DNA from: Limisoma sp963601185
GTDB lineage: Bacteria > Bacteroidota > Bacteroidia > Bacteroidales > Muribaculaceae
Assembly (NCBI GenBank): GCA_963601185.1
Contig: CAVCEE010000010.1
Coordinates: forward strand, 41,702-105,701
DNA length: 64,000 bases
Direction of reading: 5' to 3'
Shown here: positions 26,576-35,755 of the stretch, piece after piece
Layout: each line of letters opens with the position of its first letter
Numbering within the stretch: the stretch's first letter is position 1
The notes under the pieces: model-generated
What the model saw: the letters and a program-made list of their open reading frames with translations, nothing else
The model's database searches: none
Told to the model about the DNA's origin: nothing
Position numbers and translations under genes: made by a program

Positions 26576-27728
26576 CTTGGAAATCCTCTTCCCAATATTC
26601 GTCGGGCCATTCCACTTCCCAAGTCTCGTCTTCTTCGCCGCTGCTTTCCTGCTCGATGATAAATTCATCCTCCTCAGCCACGCGGTGCTTGATGTCGAGG
26701 TCGCGGTGTGTAATGCGCGTAGGGATGCGGTTGTCCTCGTCGTTAATTGTGCGCCAAAGCACATCCTTGAGTTCCGCCAATCCTTGTCCGGCAACCGATG
26801 AGATAAACACCGTCTGCACGCCTTCAGGCAGATGCTGACGCATCTCCTCTATCAGTTCGTCGTCGAGCATATCGCACTTCGTTATCGCCAATACCCTGCC
26901 CTTGTCCACAAGGTCGGGGTTGAAGCGTTGCAACTCGTTGAGCAGCACCTCATATTCGTGGCAGATGTCGTCAGCATCAGCCGGCACCATAAACAGCAGC
27001 ACTGCGTTGCGCTCAATGTGGCGCAGGAAGCGCAAACCGAGACCCTTACCCTCACTTGCACCCTCTATGATGCCCGGAATGTCAGCCATCACAAACGACT
27101 GCGCACCGCGGTAGCCAACAATGCCGAGGTTCGGTTCGAGCGTGGTGAACGGATAGTCGGCAATCTTTGGCTTCGCCGCCGAAATCGATGACAGAAGGGT
27201 CGACTTGCCAGCATTAGGGAATCCCACGAGACCAACGTCTGCGAGAAGTTTCAACTCGAGGATGACCGACTTCTCAATTGCCGGTTCGCCCGGCTGCGCA
27301 TAGCGCGGGGTGCGGTTGGTAGGCGACTTGAAGTTCCAGTTGCCGAGACCGCCGCGACCGCCGCGGAGCAACTTGATCTCCTGGCCGTCGTCGGTCACTT
27401 CACAGAGAAACTTGCCGTCGTCGGCATCATAGACGGCCGTGCCGCACGGCACCTCGATAATCTTATCCTCGCCGTCCTTGCCGAAACTGCGGCATTCACC
27501 GCCCGGCTGACCGTCGGTGGCGAAGATGTGACGCTGATACTTGAGGTGGAGCAGAGTCCACAGGTTACGGTTGCCGCGCAGGATGATGTGTCCGCCACGG
27601 CCTCCGTTGCCGCCGTCAGGACCACCCTTGGGCACATATTTGGCGCGGTGGAAATGGCACGAGCCGGCACCGCCTTTGCCGCTGCGGCAAAGGATTTTCA
27701 CATAGTCTATAAAGTTTGAGCCTGCCAT
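26568..27728 (-). CDS. obg: Obg family GTPase
   Basis: 386 residues. The glycine-rich Obg fold (about 1-158: GKGGAGSCHFHRAKYVPKGGPDGGNGGRGG) is followed by the G domain with G1 GFPNAGKSTLL, G3 DIPGIIEGASEGKGLG and G4 TKCDM. An acidic C-terminus (EWPDEYWEEDFQDD) ends the protein. Ribosome-associated GTPase needed for late 50S assembly and stress control. Lies 46 bp after prfB and overlaps pgeF. Confidence 0.97.
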   Translation of the reverse strand: MAGSNFIDYVKILCRSGKGGAGSCHFHRAKYVPKGGPDGGNGGRGGHIILRGNRNLWTLLHLKYQRHIFATDGQPGGECRSFGKDGEDKIIEVPCGTAVYDADDGKFLCEVTDDGQEIKLLRGGRGGLGNWNFKSPTNRTPRYAQPGEPAIEKSVILELKLLADVGLVGFPNAGKSTLLSSISAAKPKIADYPFTTLEPNLGIVGYRGAQSFVMADIPGIIEGASEGKGLGLRFLRHIERNAVLLFMVPADADDICHEYEVLLNELQRFNPDLVDKGRVLAITKCDMLDDELIEEMRQHLPEGVQTVFISSVAGQGLAELKDVLWRTINDEDNRIPTRITHRDLDIKHRVAEEDEFIIEQESSGEEDETWEVEWPDEYWEEDFQDD

Positions 27729-27774
27729 AGGTCTTGTATTCTTTTAATCGGTTAGTTGATGCAAGGCGGAAAGA

Positions 27775-28891
27775 CTACTGCACGTTGGCGGCAAATTCCA
27801 TCAAGTACGCCTTGATGAAGCCGTCGATGTCGCCGTCCATCACGGCATTCACATCACTCGTCTGAAAGCCTGTGCGGTGGTCTTTGACACGGCGGTCGTC
27901 GAACACATAACTGCGTATCTGCGAGCCCCATTCGATTTTCTTCTTTCCTGCCTCAATTTTTGCCTGTTCAGCCATGCGGCGCTGCAATTCCATATCGTAG
28001 AGTTGCGAACGGAGAAGGCGCATAGCATTCTCGCGGTTGTCGAGTTGCGAACGTGTTTCGGTGTTCTCAATGAGAATCTCGCGAGTCTCGCCGGTATCTG
28101 GGTCTTTGTAGTTGTAGCGGAGTCGTACTCCAGTCTCAACCTTGTTGACGTTCTGACCGCCGGCACCTCCGCTTCGGAAGGTGTCCCACGACACGTCGGC
28201 AGGGTTGATCTTCACCTCTATCGAATCGTCGACGAGCGGCGTGACAAAGACCGAAGCAAACGATGTCATACGCTTGCCCTGGGCGTTGAACGGCGACACG
28301 CGCACCAACCGGTGCACACCGTTCTCGCTCTTGAGATAGCCATAAGCCAAGTCGCCCTCCACCTGGATGGTGACCGACTTGATACCCGCTTCGTCGCCCT
28401 CCACGAGATGAACGATGGAGGTTTTGTAACTGTGCTTCTCGCACCAGCGCAGATACATACGCATCAGCATCTGAGCCCAGTCTTGGCTTTCTGTGCCGCC
28501 GGCTCCCGAGTTAATTTTCAGCACAGCCCCGAGTTTATCCTCCTCGCGGCGCAGCATATTGCGCAACTCCACGTCCTCGAAGCGTTCAATGGTTTTCCTA
28601 TACATCTCATCGAGTTCCTCTTCCGTGACAAGTTCCTCCTTCACGAAGTCCATACCCAGTTCGAGTTCCCCGACCATCTTTTCTATTTCTTCATAACTGT
28701 CAATCCAGTAATGCAGTTCCTTGACTTTGCGCATCTGCTTCTCAGCGGCCTTCTGGTCGTCCCAAAAATTCGGCACATGCGTGCGCAGTTCCTCTTCCTC
28801 GACTTCTATTTTCTTCGAGTCGACGTCAAAGATACCTCCTCAACGCCAACTTGCGTTCTTCTGTCTCTTTTAATTGTTCCTGCGTAATCAT
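27775..28891 (-). CDS. prfB: Peptide chain release factor 2 with programmed +1 frameshift
   Basis: The gene begins at the ATG at 28891. A 21-codon zero frame (MITQEQ...ALRRYL) stops at TGA 28828-28826. The sequence AGGAGG-TAT-CTT-TGA-C is the canonical RF2 frameshift site: internal Shine-Dalgarno, Leu slippery codon, UGA with C following. After slipping +1 the ribosome reads DVDSKKIEVEEEEL and continues to 27775, giving about 371 residues. The body carries the GGQ motif (SGGAGGQNVNK) for peptidyl-tRNA hydrolysis, so this is a full-length RF2 that recognises UGA and UAA. RF2 abundance is autoregulated by the shift. An annotation from GTG at 28776 would be truncated. Confidence 0.96.
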
Positions 28892-28969
28892 CTAATTTTC
28901 AATTTTTCTGCGAAATTACTACTTTTTTGCCCCACCTGCAACCCCGCACTGTTTTAGGTAGCGGTTTTC

Positions 28970-28999
28970 TTTGATTTTGCAAAAAAAACATTACCTTTG
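28970..28999 (+). promoter_or_regulatory. Promoter of tRNA-Gly
   Basis: TTTG 28970-28973, 18-nt spacer, TACCTTTG 28992-28999; the tRNA begins 11 nt later. Confidence 0.75.
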
Positions 29000-29009
29000 C
29001 ATCCGCAAT

Positions 29010-29082
29010 GCGGTAGTAGCTCAGTTGGTAGAGCATCAGCTTCCCAAGCTGAGGGTCGCGAGTTCGAGCCTCGTCTACCGCT
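29010..29082 (+). tRNA. tRNA-Gly (anticodon CCC)
   Basis: Complete 73-nt cloverleaf without encoded CCA. Acceptor stem GCGGTAG/CTACCGC, D arm GCTC/GAGC, anticodon stem TCAGC/GCTGA with loop TTCCCAA, and T arm GCGAG-TTCGAGC-CTCGT. Confidence 0.95.
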
Positions 29083-29207
29083 CTAAATTGGGTTTCTGCT
29101 GCGTTCCGTCCGCGGGGCGCAGCAATTTTTTTATCACGCTATTTCGCTGTAAGTATTGCGGTTGCGAAAAACAGCAAAAAGTTTTTGAAAAATAATTGCC
29201 CGAAAAT

Positions 29208-29238
29208 TTTGCAGATATAAAAAAAGCCCTTACCTTTG
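29208..29238 (+). promoter_or_regulatory. Promoter of tRNA-Lys
   Basis: TTTG 29208-29211, 19-nt spacer, TACCTTTG 29231-29238: an exact consensus promoter. Confidence 0.78.
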
Positions 29239-29260
29239 CAACCGAAATCAACAAAACGTT

Positions 29261-29333
29261 GACTCCGTAGCTCAGTTGGTAGAGCAAATGACTCTTAATC
29301 ATTGGGTCGAGAGTTCGAGCCTCTCCGGGGTCA
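29261..29333 (+). tRNA. tRNA-Lys (anticodon CTT)
   Basis: Complete 73-nt cloverleaf without CCA. Acceptor GACTCCG/CGGGGTC (one T-G pair), D arm GCTC/GAGC, anticodon stem AATGA/TCATT with loop CTCTTAA, T arm GAGAG-TTCGAGC-CTCTC. Confidence 0.95.
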
Positions 29334-29338
29334 CAGAA

Positions 29339-29370
29339 AAGAGCAATGCTGAAAAGCGTTGCTCTTTTTT
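29339..29370 (+). terminator. Terminator after tRNA-Lys
   Basis: AAGAGCAATGC-tgaaaa-GCGTTGCTCTTTTTT: stem of about 10 bp followed directly by a T run. Confidence 0.88.
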
Positions 29371-29428
29371 CGTCTCCTTCCGCACCGCACCAGCAAGCGC
29401 ATAGCGCGCCACAGGTGCGCCGTGTTGC

Positions 29429-29926
29429 TTATCGTGTGATGATGTAGCCGCCGTTGGCTGGGACTACGGAGAGCCGCTGCAGGCCGTAGCGGTTTTCGAG
29501 GGCTGTGCCTTGGATGGGCACGCCGTCGGCTTCGCAGACGTTGAAGCGCGAGCCGCACTTGGAGCAGAATGCCTCAAGTGTCTCGGAGTCGAAATAGAGG
29601 GGTACGTTCTTGTCCACCTCCACCGGACAGGCTCGGTCGTAGGCCACAGGGCCGTTGATGCCGTAGACGAGCAACACGCCGCCGAAGCCGGTGTAGGTGC
29701 GCTCCGTAAAGGTGAAGTCCGCTGGCAGATGCTTGTTGCGGTCGAAGATGCGGCACTGCCCGTAGCCACTCACGCCATACACTTGCCACAATCCGGCATT
29801 GCTGAGGTCTATGTTTACGCTAAGCGCAGGGATGCGCTGACTGTCGACCGACTCGCACGCCGCCAAGGCGGTGAGCAGAAGGCCGTACAGCAGTGGTTTA
29901 AGCAGTGGTTTAAGCAATGTTTTCAT
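29429..29926 (-). CDS. Rieske-like lipoprotein with altered metal ligands
   Basis: 165 residues. Lipoprotein signal with LAAC (Cys24), preceded by a short KPLLKPLL repeat encoded by a 12-bp tandem duplication. The rest folds like a small Rieske-type domain: a first motif YDRACPVEVD and a second CSKCGSRFNVCEADG, then a conserved GxALENRYGLQRL-like end. In true Rieske proteins the motifs are CxH and CxxH. Here the histidine positions are Pro and Cys, so a [2Fe-2S] Rieske centre is unlikely; four cysteines could hold another metal or be structural. Starts one base after the argH stop, so it is translationally coupled to it. Function unknown. Confidence 0.75.
   Translation of the reverse strand: MKTLLKPLLKPLLYGLLLTALAACESVDSQRIPALSVNIDLSNAGLWQVYGVSGYGQCRIFDRNKHLPADFTFTERTYTGFGGVLLVYGINGPVAYDRACPVEVDKNVPLYFDSETLEAFCSKCGSRFNVCEADGVPIQGTALENRYGLQRLSVVPANGGYIITR
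29891..29914. repeat. 12-bp tandem repeat in a signal peptide
   Basis: CAGTGGTTTAAG occurs twice head to tail (29891-29902, 29903-29914) and starts a third, degenerate copy. It encodes the repeated LLKP of the lipoprotein signal peptide and keeps the reading frame. Confidence 0.8.
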
Positions 29927-29927
29927 C

Positions 29928-31265
29928 CTATTTCAGCAGTTGGTCGATGGCACGGTGATAGTCCTCGAAACGGAACGACGCAAGGGTGTCGGCAAACAGT
30001 TGCTCGATGCGGTCGTTGCAGAGGTTGCCAATAGACCCTTCGTGGGTGTGGTGCACCTCCTTGACCGGCTCGAAGCGACCTGCCTCGATGTCGAGTCCCA
30101 CTTTCTTGTAGGCATCGCGGAACGGCATACCCTCACGCGTGAGGCGGTTGACCTCCTCAACGGAGAACATAAACTTGTAGCGGTCGTCGCTCACCACATC
30201 GGTGTTGACTTTGATTTCCGAAAGCATCGCGTTGACCATTGTCAGAATCGACTTCAACTCATCGAACGCTGGGAGGAATGCCTCCTTGATGAGTTGCATA
30301 TCGCGGAAATAACCCGACGGCAGGTTGTTGAGAATCATCGTGATTTGGTAAGGCAACGCCTGCAGCCGGTTACACTTGGCACGCGTCAGTTCAAACACGT
30401 CAGGGTTCTTCTTGTGCGGCATAATCGACGAGCCAGTGGTGTATTCGTCAGGCAGTTTTATGAAGCCGAAGTTCTGCGAGTTGAACAAACAGGCATCGAA
30501 AGCCAGACGCGACACCGTAGAGGCGATGCCGGCAAGCGCATTGGCAACGGTGCGTTCCGTCTTGCCGCGCCCCATCTGCGCGTAGACCACATTGTAGTTC
30601 ATCGACTCGAAGCCGAGCAGACGGGTGGTCATACTGCGGTCGAGGGGAAACGACGAGCCGTAGCCGGCTGCGCTGCCCAAGGGATTGCGGTTGGTCACAC
30701 GGTAGGCAGCCTGAAGCACCGTGAGGTCGTCGGCAAGGCTCTCGGCATAGGCACCGAACCACAGGCCGAACGACGACGGCATAGCCACCTGAAGATGGGT
30801 GTAGCCGGGGATAATCACATCCTTGTAGCGGTTGCTTTGGGCAATGAGCGTAGAGAAGAGTTTCTGGGTAGTGAGTGCCACCGCCTCAATCTCGGAGCGC
30901 ATAAACAACTTCAAGTCGACCATCACCTGATCGTTGCGCGAGCGTCCGGAGTGGATTTTCTTGCCAATGTCGCCCAGGCGGCGAGTAAGCATCAGTTCCA
31001 CCTGCGAATGCACGTCCTCAACGCCCTCCTCAATGACGAATTTGCCCTCAGTGGCCTCGCGATAGATTTCCTTCATCTCAGCCAGCAGACTCTTCAGTTC
31101 GTCGGCAGAGAGCAGCCCTATGCTTTCGAGCATAGTGATGTGCGCCATTGAGCCCAACACATCGTAAGGCGCAAGATACAAGTCCATTTCGCGGTCGAGG
31201 CCCACGGTGTAGGTCTCCACGTCGTGGTTCACTTCCACGGATTTTTCCCAAAGTTTAGATGCCAT
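29928..31265 (-). CDS. argH: Argininosuccinate lyase
   Basis: About 445 residues from the ATG at 31265 (MASKLWEKSVEV); a TTG three codons upstream is an unlikely start. Fumarase/aspartase superfamily signature GSSIMPHKKNPD is intact, as are HSGRSRNDQV and TRRLGDIGKKIHSG. Cleaves argininosuccinate to arginine and fumarate, the last step of arginine synthesis. Own promoter-like box at 31292-31299; the downstream lipoprotein gene begins 1 bp after its stop. Confidence 0.96.
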   Translation of the reverse strand: MASKLWEKSVEVNHDVETYTVGLDREMDLYLAPYDVLGSMAHITMLESIGLLSADELKSLLAEMKEIYREATEGKFVIEEGVEDVHSQVELMLTRRLGDIGKKIHSGRSRNDQVMVDLKLFMRSEIEAVALTTQKLFSTLIAQSNRYKDVIIPGYTHLQVAMPSSFGLWFGAYAESLADDLTVLQAAYRVTNRNPLGSAAGYGSSFPLDRSMTTRLLGFESMNYNVVYAQMGRGKTERTVANALAGIASTVSRLAFDACLFNSQNFGFIKLPDEYTTGSSIMPHKKNPDVFELTRAKCNRLQALPYQITMILNNLPSGYFRDMQLIKEAFLPAFDELKSILTMVNAMLSEIKVNTDVVSDDRYKFMFSVEEVNRLTREGMPFRDAYKKVGLDIEAGRFEPVKEVHHTHEGSIGNLCNDRIEQLFADTLASFRFEDYHRAIDQLLK

Positions 31266-31291
31266 AGTTCGCAATTATCGTAATTATGCTG

Positions 31292-31299
31292 CAAAAGTA
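31292..31299 (-). promoter_or_regulatory. -7 box upstream of argH
   Basis: TACTTTTG on the minus strand matches TAnnTTTG, 27 bp before the start codon. No good -33 TTTG is seen, and it lies between hisB and argH, so argH may also be reached from the his operon. Confidence 0.45.
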
Positions 31300-31320
31300 A
31301 TAATTTATTGCCAAAGTAGG

Positions 31321-32457
31321 CTACAATGCGCCCTTTGTCGACGGCAGTTCGTAGCGCAACACGTCGCGGCGCGAAGCGGCACGCAGCGACCGCGCAAGAG
31401 CCTTGAATATGCCCTCAATCTTGTGGTGTTCGTTTGTGCCGTCGGCGTGGATGTAGAGATTCATCGCGGCGGCATCGCTCAGACTCTTGAAAAAGTGCAG
31501 AAACATCTCCGTAGGCATCTCGCCGATGCGCTCGCGCTTGAAGTCAGCCTCCCACACCAGCCACGGACGGCCGCCGAAGTCGAGAGCCACAGTGCAGTCG
31601 CAGTCGTCCATCGGCAGCACGAAGCCGTAACGCTCAATGCCGCGCTTGTCGCCGAGGGCGCGCCGCAGAGCCTCGCCGAGGGCAAGGGCGGTGTCCTCGA
31701 TGGTGTGGTGCTCGTCCACGTAGAGGTCGCCTTTTGCCTTGATTGTGAGGTCGAAGCCAGCGTGGCGGCCAATCTGGTTGAGCATGTGGTCGAAAAATCC
31801 CAGACCTGTGGAGATGTCACACTTGCCGTGGCCGTCGAGGTCGATGCCCACGAAGATGTCGGTCTCCGCAGTGGCGCGGTGCACCTCAGCTGTGCGGCTG
31901 CCGCCTCGCATGAAGTCAGCGATGCGATCCCACGACTCAGCCACCAGCGCGCAACTATCGGCGAGCCCTGCCTTTTCCACATCTTCCTTCCCCACTCCTC
32001 CGGTGCAAAGCAGGATGCCCTTGCAACCGAGGTTTTTCGCCAACTGGATGTCGGTGAGGCGGTCGCCAATCACGAACGATGAAGCGAGGTCGTAGTCGCC
32101 GGTCATATATTTCGTGAGCAGAGCCGTGCCTGGCTTGCGCGTGGGCTTGTGTTCGTGCTCAAACGTGCGGTCAATCACGATGTCGCTGAACGTGATGCCC
32201 TCGCCCTCAAATGCCTTGAGCATCTTTTCGTGGGGCGGCAGGAAATCTTCCATAGGAAACGACTCCGTGCCAAGGCCGTCTTGGTTGGTGACCATCACAA
32301 ATTGGAAATCGAGCGTCGTGGCGATGAAATGCAGGTTACGGAACACCCCTGGGATGAATTCGAGTTTCTCCAGAGAGTCGAGTTGGTAGTCGACCGGCGG
32401 CTCTACCACAAGTGTGCCGTCGCGGTCGATGAAGAGTATGCGTTGCTTATTTTCCAT
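31321..32457 (-). CDS. hisB: Bifunctional histidinol-phosphatase / imidazoleglycerol-phosphate dehydratase
   Basis: 378 residues from the ATG at 32457 (MENKQRILFIDRDGTL). N-terminal HAD phosphatase domain (about 1-165) with catalytic DRDGT (D11, D13). C-terminal dehydratase (about 185-378) with metal-binding DEHHTIEDTA and the second histidine cluster HFFKSLSDAAAMNLYIHADGTNEHHKIE. Catalyses steps 6 and 8 of histidine synthesis. Its start overlaps the hisC stop by 11 bp, indicating translational coupling. Confidence 0.96.
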   Translation of the reverse strand: MENKQRILFIDRDGTLVVEPPVDYQLDSLEKLEFIPGVFRNLHFIATTLDFQFVMVTNQDGLGTESFPMEDFLPPHEKMLKAFEGEGITFSDIVIDRTFEHEHKPTRKPGTALLTKYMTGDYDLASSFVIGDRLTDIQLAKNLGCKGILLCTGGVGKEDVEKAGLADSCALVAESWDRIADFMRGGSRTAEVHRATAETDIFVGIDLDGHGKCDISTGLGFFDHMLNQIGRHAGFDLTIKAKGDLYVDEHHTIEDTALALGEALRRALGDKRGIERYGFVLPMDDCDCTVALDFGGRPWLVWEADFKRERIGEMPTEMFLHFFKSLSDAAAMNLYIHADGTNEHHKIEGIFKALARSLRAASRRDVLRYELPSTKGAL

Positions 32458-33481
32458 AGTTTTCAAGTGCTGAAATCAAACTGTTGTTTTCTTCTTCCGT
32501 GCCTACCGAGAAGCGGAGGCATCCCTTGCACAGAGCCACGCGGTTGCGGTTGCGCACCACGATGCCCTGCTGTTGCAGATAGGCGTAGATGGCATCGGCG
32601 TCGGTGACGCGCACAAGCAGGAAATTAGCATCGGAAGGGAAGACTTTCTCTACGCAAGCCACGGAGGGCAACACCTTTGCCAACCTGTCGCGCTCGGCGA
32701 TGAGCCGTGCCACCCACGCCTCCACCTGAGCCTTGTCGGTCAAGCGGTCGATGGCGTAACGCTGGGTGAGGAGGTTGATGTTGTAGGGATATTTGACCTT
32801 GTTGAAGATGTCGATAATCTCCTTCGAGGCGAACGCTGCGCCGAGACGCACTGCCGCACTCGCCCACGCCTTCGACAGCGTCTGCATCACGATGAGGTTC
32901 GGGTAGCGGTAGAGTTGCGTGGCCATACTACCCTTGGAGGAGAAGTCGATATATGCCTCGTCGACCACCACGATGCCGTTGAACCCGGCGCAGACTGCCT
33001 CGATGGCTTCGCGCGGAAAGGCATTGCCTGTGGGGTTGTTTGGCGAGCAAATCCACACCACCTTGGTGTTGTCGTCAATCTTCTCGAAAATCTGCTCGAT
33101 GTCGAGGGTGAAGTCGGCGGAAAGCGGTGCGCGGCGGTACTCGATGTCGTTGACGGCGGCGCAGACCTCATACATGCCGTAGGTAGGGTCGATGGCGACA
33201 ACATTGTCGATGCCCGGACGGCAGAACACCCTATAGGTCATGTCGATGCACTCGTCGCTGCCTACACCGAGGAATATTTGGTCTGCAGCCACGCCGCGCT
33301 GCTGACTGATAAGCCGCTTCACGTCGGTCTGCAATGGGTCGGGATAGCGGTTGTAGGGCGCATTGTACGGACTCTCGTTGGCGTCGAGCCACACCGATGC
33401 TTCGCCGCTGAACTCGTTGCGGGCGCAACTGTAGGGCTCAAGGTTATAAATGTTTTCCCTTACTGTCTTTTTCAAATCCAT
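32447..33481 (-). CDS. hisC: Histidinol-phosphate aminotransferase
   Basis: 344 residues, PLP fold type I. Conserved LDANESPYN substrate segment, CSPNNPTGN, and VVDEAYIDFS before the Schiff-base lysine in TLSKAWASAAVRLG. Converts imidazole-acetol phosphate to histidinol phosphate. Third gene of the his operon, 13 bp after hisD. Confidence 0.95.
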   Translation of the reverse strand: MDLKKTVRENIYNLEPYSCARNEFSGEASVWLDANESPYNAPYNRYPDPLQTDVKRLISQQRGVAADQIFLGVGSDECIDMTYRVFCRPGIDNVVAIDPTYGMYEVCAAVNDIEYRRAPLSADFTLDIEQIFEKIDDNTKVVWICSPNNPTGNAFPREAIEAVCAGFNGIVVVDEAYIDFSSKGSMATQLYRYPNLIVMQTLSKAWASAAVRLGAAFASKEIIDIFNKVKYPYNINLLTQRYAIDRLTDKAQVEAWVARLIAERDRLAKVLPSVACVEKVFPSDANFLLVRVTDADAIYAYLQQQGIVVRNRNRVALCKGCLRFSVGTEEENNSLISALENYGK

Positions 33482-33494
33482 AATCTTTTACCTC

Positions 33495-34793
33495 CTATTT
33501 CTGTGCATTGACCTGCTCGATGCGCACTGTTGCTGCAAGTTTGTGGGCATCAAGACTTTCGCCTTCAGCAAGGGTCTCGATAACGGGACCGAGGGTGGCG
33601 ATGCCTTTGGCTGTGATGCTCTGGAATGTTATTTTTTTCGTGAAACTGTCGATGTTCACGCCGCTGTAGGCGTGGGCATAGCCGCTTGTGGGGAGCGTGT
33701 GGTTAGTGCCAGAGGCATAGTCGCCGGCACTCTCACAGGCATACTGCCCAAGAAACACGCTGCCGGCATTCTCCACCGCTCCAGCGAGGCGTTCGGCATC
33801 GCTATGGTTGATGATGAGGTGCTCTGGAGCGTACTGGTTTGCCACTGCCATCATCTCATCGTCGCTGCCAACCACGATGATGCTGCTCTTCGACAGAGAT
33901 TGCTTGATGTGTTCCTGACGTGGCAGACGGCGGAGCAGTGTGTTGACCTCCGAAGCCACTGCCGAGGCAAGGCGGCTGCTTGTGGTCACGAGGATGGACT
34001 GGCTATCAGGTCCGTGCTCCGACTGCGATAGGAAGTCGGCGGCGACAAACGTCGGGTTGGCGGCATCGTCGGCAACGATCATCACCTCCGACGGCCCTGC
34101 CGGCATATCGATTGCTACATCGCTCACCTGCGCAAGTTGCTTTGCCACCATTACGAAGCGGTTGCCGGGACCGAAAATCTTGTTGACGCGCGGCACGGTG
34201 GCAGTGCCGTAGGTCATGGCGGCTATGGCTTGTGCACCGCCTACCTTATACACCTTGTCCACTCCTGCCAGACGCGCCGCCATGAGGATTGCCGGATTGA
34301 CCTTGCCGTCCTTGCCCGGAGGGGTGCAGAGCACCACATTGGCACAGCCGGCGATGTTGGCTGGCACGGCGAGCATCAGCACCGTGGAGAACAGCGGCGC
34401 GTTGCCGCCCGGCACATAGAGCCCTACGTTGCGGATGGCGACGGCTTTCTGGCGACACACCACTCCGGGTGTTGTCTCTACCTCAATCGGTGTCATCAAC
34501 TGCGCTGCGTGGAACTTGCGTATATTGCTTTCAGCCACCTTGATGGCGGCCTTGAGGCTGTCATCGACGAGCCGTTCGGCTTCATCAAATTCGCTGTCGC
34601 TCACCGTAAGGTCGGAGAGCGACGGGCAGTCAAAGCGGCGTTCCAACTCAAACAGGGCCTCGTCGCCGCGTTGCTTCACTTCGTCCATAATGCTGCGCAC
34701 GGTGTCGGCAATGTCGTCCACACCCTTGGCGTTGCGGCGGAGCAACTGCTGAAGCGTCGCGGCATCTGGATTATTGTATATGCTGATTTCCAT
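33495..34793 (-). CDS. hisD: Histidinol dehydrogenase
   Basis: 432 residues. Motifs VPGGNAPLFSTVLMLAVPANIAGC-like (GG dinucleotide region), FGPGNRFV, MPAGPSEVMIVADD, LLSQSEHGPDSQ-type zinc/catalytic segment and the C-terminal HTLPTSGYAHAYSGV. Oxidises histidinol to histidine with two NAD. Second gene of the his operon, 15 bp after hisG. Confidence 0.96.
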   Translation of the reverse strand: MEISIYNNPDAATLQQLLRRNAKGVDDIADTVRSIMDEVKQRGDEALFELERRFDCPSLSDLTVSDSEFDEAERLVDDSLKAAIKVAESNIRKFHAAQLMTPIEVETTPGVVCRQKAVAIRNVGLYVPGGNAPLFSTVLMLAVPANIAGCANVVLCTPPGKDGKVNPAILMAARLAGVDKVYKVGGAQAIAAMTYGTATVPRVNKIFGPGNRFVMVAKQLAQVSDVAIDMPAGPSEVMIVADDAANPTFVAADFLSQSEHGPDSQSILVTTSSRLASAVASEVNTLLRRLPRQEHIKQSLSKSSIIVVGSDDEMMAVANQYAPEHLIINHSDAERLAGAVENAGSVFLGQYACESAGDYASGTNHTLPTSGYAHAYSGVNIDSFTKKITFQSITAKGIATLGPVIETLAEGESLDAHKLAATVRIEQVNAQK

Positions 34794-34808
34794 TGTTGCG
34801 GATTTTTC

Positions 34809-35660
34809 TCACAATACCATTTTTTCGATGTTGAGCACGAGGATGCCCTCCGCGCCGGCGGCTTTCAGCCGGTTGATTATCTCCCAAAAGAATTTCTCCT
34901 CAAGCACAGTGTGCACGGAGCACCAGTTGTTGTCGGCGAGCGGCAGAATCGTAGGACTCTTAATGCCTGGCAATATCTCAAGCACCGTGTTGAGGCGTTC
35001 ACGCGGCACATTCATCAGGATGTACTTCTTGCCCTGTGCCGCCTTGACGGCTTCGAAGCGGAACAGGAGTTCGTCGAGCACCTCCTGCTTCTCTGCGTCG
35101 AGGGTCTTGCCCCCGATAAGCACGGCTTCCGAGTCTACCACCTTTTCCACCTCCTTAAGGTTGTTGCTCACCAGAGTGCTGCCCGACGACACAATGTCGA
35201 AGATGGCATCGGCGAGACCGATGCTCGGCGCAATCTCCACCGACCCGCTGATTTCGTGGAGTTCGGCAGTGATGCCCTGCTCGGCGAAGAATTTCTTGAG
35301 AATTACGGGATAGGACGTGGCGATTTTTTTGCCGTTGAACCACGAGATTCCGTTGTAGTCGGCAGTGTTGGGCACGGCAAGCGATATGCGGCAGCGGCTG
35401 AAGCCCAGACGCTTGATTATTTCCACATCGCGCTGCTTCTCCATCACCTCATTGTAGCCCACAATGCCGAGGTCGGCAGTGCCGGTGGCAACGGAGTCGG
35501 GGATGTCGTCGTCGCGCAGGAAGAGGAGTTCGACAGGGAAGTTGCGGCTTGGCACGAGCAGAGAGCGTTTCACAGCCGTGAGTTTGATGCCTGCCTCCGA
35601 AAGAAGTTCCATCGTTTCGTCGTAGAGGCGACCTTTTGATTGTACAGCAATTCGTAGCAT
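34809..35660 (-). CDS. hisG: ATP phosphoribosyltransferase, long form
   Basis: 283 residues, the long HisG with a C-terminal regulatory domain (about 210-283) for histidine feedback. N-terminal MLRIAVQSKGRLYDETMELL, DLGIVGYNEV and the PRPP-binding region EIAPSIGLADAIFDIVSSGSTL are visible. It catalyses the committed step of histidine synthesis. First structural gene after the leader peptide and attenuator. Confidence 0.96.
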   Translation of the reverse strand: MLRIAVQSKGRLYDETMELLSEAGIKLTAVKRSLLVPSRNFPVELLFLRDDDIPDSVATGTADLGIVGYNEVMEKQRDVEIIKRLGFSRCRISLAVPNTADYNGISWFNGKKIATSYPVILKKFFAEQGITAELHEISGSVEIAPSIGLADAIFDIVSSGSTLVSNNLKEVEKVVDSEAVLIGGKTLDAEKQEVLDELLFRFEAVKAAQGKKYILMNVPRERLNTVLEILPGIKSPTILPLADNNWCSVHTVLEEKFFWEIINRLKAAGAEGILVLNIEKMVL

Positions 35661-35693
35661 ATTGTAGATATATTAATTATTGTCGAAGTTAAT

Positions 35694-35733
35694 AAAAAAG
35701 AAACCGGTCACACTCGGGAGAGGCAACCGGTTT
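35694..35733 (-). terminator. Histidine operon attenuator hairpin
   Basis: On the minus strand AAACCGGTTGCC, a 12-nt loop and GACCGGTTT are followed by CTTTTTT. It lies between the leader peptide stop (35756) and hisG (35660), where an attenuator should be. When His codons are translated freely this hairpin should form and stop transcription. Confidence 0.88.
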
Positions 35734-35755
35734 CGTAGTCAATCATATATGAAAC

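Noticed and set aside
26576..26794. pgeF starting at 26794
   Set aside because: The extension is an out-of-frame reading of the obg 3' end; the ATG at 26575 gives the family N-terminus.
28982..29333. tRNA pair as an integration (att) site
   Set aside because: Both tRNAs are intact, have their own promoters and no duplicated tRNA 3' end or integrase is seen nearby.
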